Origin: DATKQI01 sp035532755
GTDB taxonomy: Bacteria > Pseudomonadota > Alphaproteobacteria > Acetobacterales > Acetobacteraceae
Length of the DNA: 10,000 nucleotides
Assembly (NCBI GenBank): GCA_035532755.1
Contig: DATKQI010000152.1
Coordinates: 1-10,000 of the forward strand
Direction of reading: 5' to 3'
Part shown: positions 7,147 through 10,000 of the stretch, piece by piece
Numbering within the stretch: position 1 is the first letter of the stretch
Layout: every line of letters starts with the position of its first letter
The notes under the pieces: generated by a model
What the model saw: the letters and a program-made list of their open reading frames with translations, nothing else
The model's database searches: none
Told to the model about the DNA's origin: nothing
Program-made: the position numbers and the translations under genes

Positions 7147-8382
7147 ATGAGATCATCACGAATGTCAGACCCGGACGAAGCGCCGCCGCATGGCCGCTCA
7201 GGATGGCGGACGACCGGCGTCGTCTGCGGCATTCTGGCGATTGCCGCGCTGGCTGGCGCCGTCTGGCGGCCCTGGCATGGAACGAACGTGGCACGGGCCG
7301 CATCCGCCCCGGCAAGCCAGGCGGTGCCGGTGTCCGCGGTAACCGCCACGGCGCAGGATGTGCCGGAATATCTCAGCGGGCTTGGCACGGTGACGGCGCT
7401 GAACTCCGTGGTGGTGAACGCGCAGGTTGGCGGCGTGCTGCGTTCGGTGGCGTTCACCGAGGGGCAGATGGTGAAGCCCGGCCAGCTGCTCGCGCAGATC
7501 GATCCGCGGACGTATCAGGCAGCGCTCGACCAGGCGCTGGCGAAGAAGAAGCAGGACGAGGCGCAACTGGCCAACGCGAGGCGCGATCTCGCCCGCTACG
7601 CCCTGCTGGTGAAGCAGAACTATGCCTCCCGCCAGCAGCTCGATACGACGCAGGCGAGCGTGGACAATTACATCGCCGCGATCGCCGGGGATGATGCCGC
7701 GATCGAGGCGGCGCGGCTCAATCTCGGGTTCACCCGCATCACCGCGCCCATCGCCGGGCGGGTGGGGCTGCGGCAGATCGATCCGGGCAACCTGATCCAG
7801 GCGAACGGCGCCACCGGCGTTGTCACGATCACGCAGATCAACCCGATCGGCGTGCTGTTCACCCTGCCGCAGCAGGATGTGCCACGGCTGATCCCGGCGA
7901 TGCAGCGCGGCAGCCTGCCCGCCATCGCCTATGGCGGGAACAGCGGCAACCGCAAGCTCGATACCGGAGCCCTGCTGACGATCGACAACACGATCGACAC
8001 CAGCACCGGCACGATCAAGCTGAAAGCGACGTTTCCGAACAAAAACTCCCTGCTCTGGCCCGGGGAGTTCGTGAATGTCCGGCTGCTGATCACGACATTG
8101 CATAACGCACTGACGGTGCCCTCGGCGGCGGTGCAGCACGGGCCGGCCGGGCTTTACGTCTATCTGATCCGGCCGGATTCCACCGTCGTGCGGCAGCCGG
8201 TGTCGATCTCGCTCGACACCGGCACGACCGCGGTGGTGACCAAGGGGCTGGCCGCGGGGGCGAAGGTGGTGAGCGCCGGGGCTTCGCGGCTGGATCAGGG
8301 GATGCACGTTGCCGTATCCGCACCACCGGGCTCCGCTTCGTCCGGTGCCCAAGGCGGCAAGCCGGCTGGAAGCCCCGGATGA
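7147..8382 (+). CDS. mdtA: RND efflux periplasmic adaptor (membrane fusion) subunit, MdtA-like
   Basis: This adaptor links an inner-membrane RND pump to an outer-membrane channel. The 411-residue product (406 if ATG 7162 is used) starts with a single hydrophobic anchor, TTGVVCGILAIAALAGAVW (22-40). C27 lies inside the helix and does not form a lipobox, so it is anchored by the helix rather than by lipid. Family segments, close to E. coli MdtA, are YLSGLGTVTALNSVVV (75-90), GQMVKPGQLLAQIDP (106-120, lipoyl half), an alpha-hairpin with LANARRDLARYALL (141-154) and ASRQQLDTTQASV (160-172), TRITAPIAGRVGLRQIDPG (196-214), and ALTVPSAAVQ (321-330, beta-barrel end). The C-terminal tail is rich in G, S and P. 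No strong ribosome binding site is seen for either ATG, and the only promoter hint is TATACA at 7126. The pump gene follows after 34 bases. No regulator gene adjoins it. Confidence 0.92.
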   Translation: MRSSRMSDPDEAPPHGRSGWRTTGVVCGILAIAALAGAVWRPWHGTNVARAASAPASQAVPVSAVTATAQDVPEYLSGLGTVTALNSVVVNAQVGGVLRSVAFTEGQMVKPGQLLAQIDPRTYQAALDQALAKKKQDEAQLANARRDLARYALLVKQNYASRQQLDTTQASVDNYIAAIAGDDAAIEAARLNLGFTRITAPIAGRVGLRQIDPGNLIQANGATGVVTITQINPIGVLFTLPQQDVPRLIPAMQRGSLPAIAYGGNSGNRKLDTGALLTIDNTIDTSTGTIKLKATFPNKNSLLWPGEFVNVRLLITTLHNALTVPSAAVQHGPAGLYVYLIRPDSTVVRQPVSISLDTGTTAVVTKGLAAGAKVVSAGASRLDQGMHVAVSAPPGSASSGAQGGKPAGSPG

Positions 8383-8416
8383 TTCGCGAGACGCACGCGC
8401 GGGTCGTGGCCCACCC

Positions 8417-10000
8417 ATGAGCATCTCCACCCCGTTCATCCGGCGGCCCGTCGCCACGTCGCTGCTGATGGCCGCGGTGCTTCTGGTCGGCATTGCAGCC
8501 TATCCGCTGTTGCCGGTGGCCGCGTTGCCGCAGGTGGATTTTCCGACCATCCAGGTTGCCGCCCAGTTTCCCGGCGCGAGCCCGGCGACGATGGCCTCCA
8601 CCGTCGCGCAGCCGCTGGAGACGCAGTTCGCGCAGATCCCCGGCGTGGCTCAGCTCACCTCCACCTCCGTGCTGGGCAGCACGCAGATTGTCGTGCAGTT
8701 CGATCTCAACCGGAACATCGACGCCGCGGCGGGCGATGTGCAGGCCGCGATCAACTCCGCCGGCGGGCAGTTGCCGAAGGCCCTGCCCGCCCCGCCCACC
8801 TATCGCAAGGTGAACCCGGCGGATGCGCCGGTGATGATCCTGTCGGTGCAGTCCCTCGCCCTGCCGCTGACGCAGGTGGACGATTACGCCGAGAACATCC
8901 TCGCCCAGCAGATCTCCCAGCTTGCCGGCGTGTCGCAGGTGATCGTGGGCGGCCAGCAGAAGCGGGCGATCCGCGTGCAGGTCGATCCCGCGCGGCTCGC
9001 CGCGATGGGGCTGACGCTGGAAGACGTCCGCAGCATGCTGGTGAACGCGACGGTGAACGCGCCGAAAGGGGCGATCAACACCGCGAACCGGGCCTATACC
9101 ATCTACGACAACGACCAGATCAGCGCCGCCGGCCCGCTCAACAACGTCATCCTGGCCTATCGGCACGGCGCGCCGGTGCGGGTGCGCGACATCGGACGCG
9201 CGGTGGACGGGCCGGAGAACGACCAGCTTGCGAGCTGGCAGAACGGAAAGCGCGGCATCTCCCTGCTGATCTTCAAGCAGCCGGGCGCGAACGTGATCGC
9301 CACGGTGGACAGCATCAAGGCGGAGCTGCCGAGGCTGCGGCTCGCCATTCCGCCGTCGGTCCATGTCCACACCGTCGTCGATCGCACGCAGACCATCCGC
9401 GCATCCGTCGCGGATGTGCAGTTCACGCTGCTGCTCTCCATCGGCCTCGTGGTGATGGTGATCTTCCTGTTCCTGCGGAGCCTCTGGGCCACCCTGATCC
9501 CGGGCATCGCGGTGCCGCTGGCGCTGACCGGCACGTTCGCGGCGATGTATCTGCTCGGCTACAGCCTCGACAACCTCTCGCTGATGGCGCTCACCATATC
9601 GGTGGGCTTCGTCGTCGATGATGCGATCGTGATGCTGGAGAATATCTTCCGCCATATCGAGGACGGCATGAAGCCGCTGGATGCGGCATTGCAGGGCGCG
9701 GGGGAGATCGGCTTCACCATCGTGTCGATCAGCCTGTCGCTGGTAGCGGTATTCACGCCGCTGCTGCTGATGGGCGGCATCGTCGGACGGCTGTTCCGCG
9801 AATTCTCGGTGACCGTCGCCGTCGCCGTGCTGATCTCGGCTGCCGTGTCGCTCACGCTCACGCCGATGCTTTCCGCCCGCTTCCTGCGGCACGAAACGCA
9901 GCATGGCCGGCTCTATCGCGCGGTGGAGAGCGCATTCGCGGCCGTGCTGGGCTTCTATGAGCGCACGCTGGGCGTGGCCCTGCGGTTCCGCTTCATCACG
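8417..10000 (+). CDS. RND multidrug efflux permease, MdtB/MdtC-like (528 N-terminal residues; continues beyond the right edge)
   Basis: This is an inner-membrane proton-driven transporter of the HAE1 RND family, which extrudes drugs, bile-salt-like or other amphipathic compounds with the adaptor upstream. The frame is open from ATG 8417 to the window end, about half of a normal protein of roughly 1,030 residues. Visible parts are TM1 with FIRRPVATSLLM (7-18); the porter-domain start LPQVDFPTIQVAAQFPGASP (37-56); PTYRKVNPADAPVMIL (127-142); RTQTIRASVADVQFTLLL (323-340) entering TM2; TM4 with GFVVDDAIVMLENI (397-410), where D401 and D402 are the proton-relay aspartates; and GRLFREFSVTVAVAVLISA (457-475). 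Details such as SVLGSTQIVVQFDLNRNIDA, RHIEDGMKPLDAALQGA and LLLMGGIVGRL read more like E. coli MdtC than MdtB. The outer-membrane factor and any second pump subunit would lie to the right. Confidence 0.95.
   Translation, partial: MSISTPFIRRPVATSLLMAAVLLVGIAAYPLLPVAALPQVDFPTIQVAAQFPGASPATMASTVAQPLETQFAQIPGVAQLTSTSVLGSTQIVVQFDLNRNIDAAAGDVQAAINSAGGQLPKALPAPPTYRKVNPADAPVMILSVQSLALPLTQVDDYAENILAQQISQLAGVSQVIVGGQQKRAIRVQVDPARLAAMGLTLEDVRSMLVNATVNAPKGAINTANRAYTIYDNDQISAAGPLNNVILAYRHGAPVRVRDIGRAVDGPENDQLASWQNGKRGISLLIFKQPGANVIATVDSIKAELPRLRLAIPPSVHVHTVVDRTQTIRASVADVQFTLLLSIGLVVMVIFLFLRSLWATLIPGIAVPLALTGTFAAMYLLGYSLDNLSLMALTISVGFVVDDAIVMLENIFRHIEDGMKPLDAALQGAGEIGFTIVSISLSLVAVFTPLLLMGGIVGRLFREFSVTVAVAVLISAAVSLTLTPMLSARFLRHETQHGRLYRAVESAFAAVLGFYERTLGVALRFRFIT

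Noticed and set aside
7222..7230. Cysteine near the N-terminus of the MdtA-like adaptor as a lipoprotein site
   Set aside because: C27 is preceded by G-V-V within the hydrophobic helix, which does not fit a lipobox.
8090..9904. Long open frame on the minus strand opposite the RND genes
   Set aside because: It is the His/Arg/Asp-rich shadow typical of high-GC coding DNA; the plus-strand RND proteins are unambiguous.

Overview
The window is high-GC, densely coded bacterial chromosome with short intergenic gaps and ordinary sigma70-like signals. The gene content fits an alphaproteobacterium, and I lean towards Rhodospirillales/Acetobacteraceae: the RpmJ is the one-cysteine alphaproteobacterial type and the SLT-like protein has the alphaproteobacterial 'SIDVGCIQVNL' signature. 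This placement is an inference from protein flavour, not a phylogeny. No tRNA, rRNA, CRISPR array, transposase or phage gene is visible.

Layout. Positions 1-2799 hold a leftward glycolate oxidase operon, glcD-glcE-glcF, with glcF cut by the window edge. glcD and glcE overlap by ATGA, and glcE and glcF are 1 base apart. It would oxidise glycolate to glyoxylate and pass electrons to the respiratory chain. Positions 2941-4019 hold leftward rpmJ (ribosomal protein L36) with its own promoter and terminator, and behind it a SAM-methyltransferase-like gene. Divergent from that gene is a small two-helix membrane protein at 4125-4523. A secreted lytic-transglycosylase-like protein follows at 4750-5547. 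Converging on it is an acyl-CoA dehydrogenase at 5814-6974. Divergent from the dehydrogenase is a rightward RND efflux operon (7147 to the right edge): an MdtA-like periplasmic adaptor and an MdtB/MdtC-like inner-membrane pump, cut by the window edge.

The most interesting item is not a protein. The intergenic region 4524-4749 carries, on the minus strand, all the parts of an independently transcribed small RNA of about 87 nt (4627 to 4541): a promoter (TTGCAA, 17-base spacer, TAGATT), a 5' hairpin starting at the predicted +1, a single-stranded linker with a CCUCCC anti-Shine-Dalgarno sequence, and a GC-rich terminator hairpin with eight U. An exact 18-base piece of it (linker plus left terminator arm) recurs in the same orientation at 5647-5664, beyond the transglycosylase gene, inside another stretch rich in inverted repeats. 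These are predictions from sequence only.
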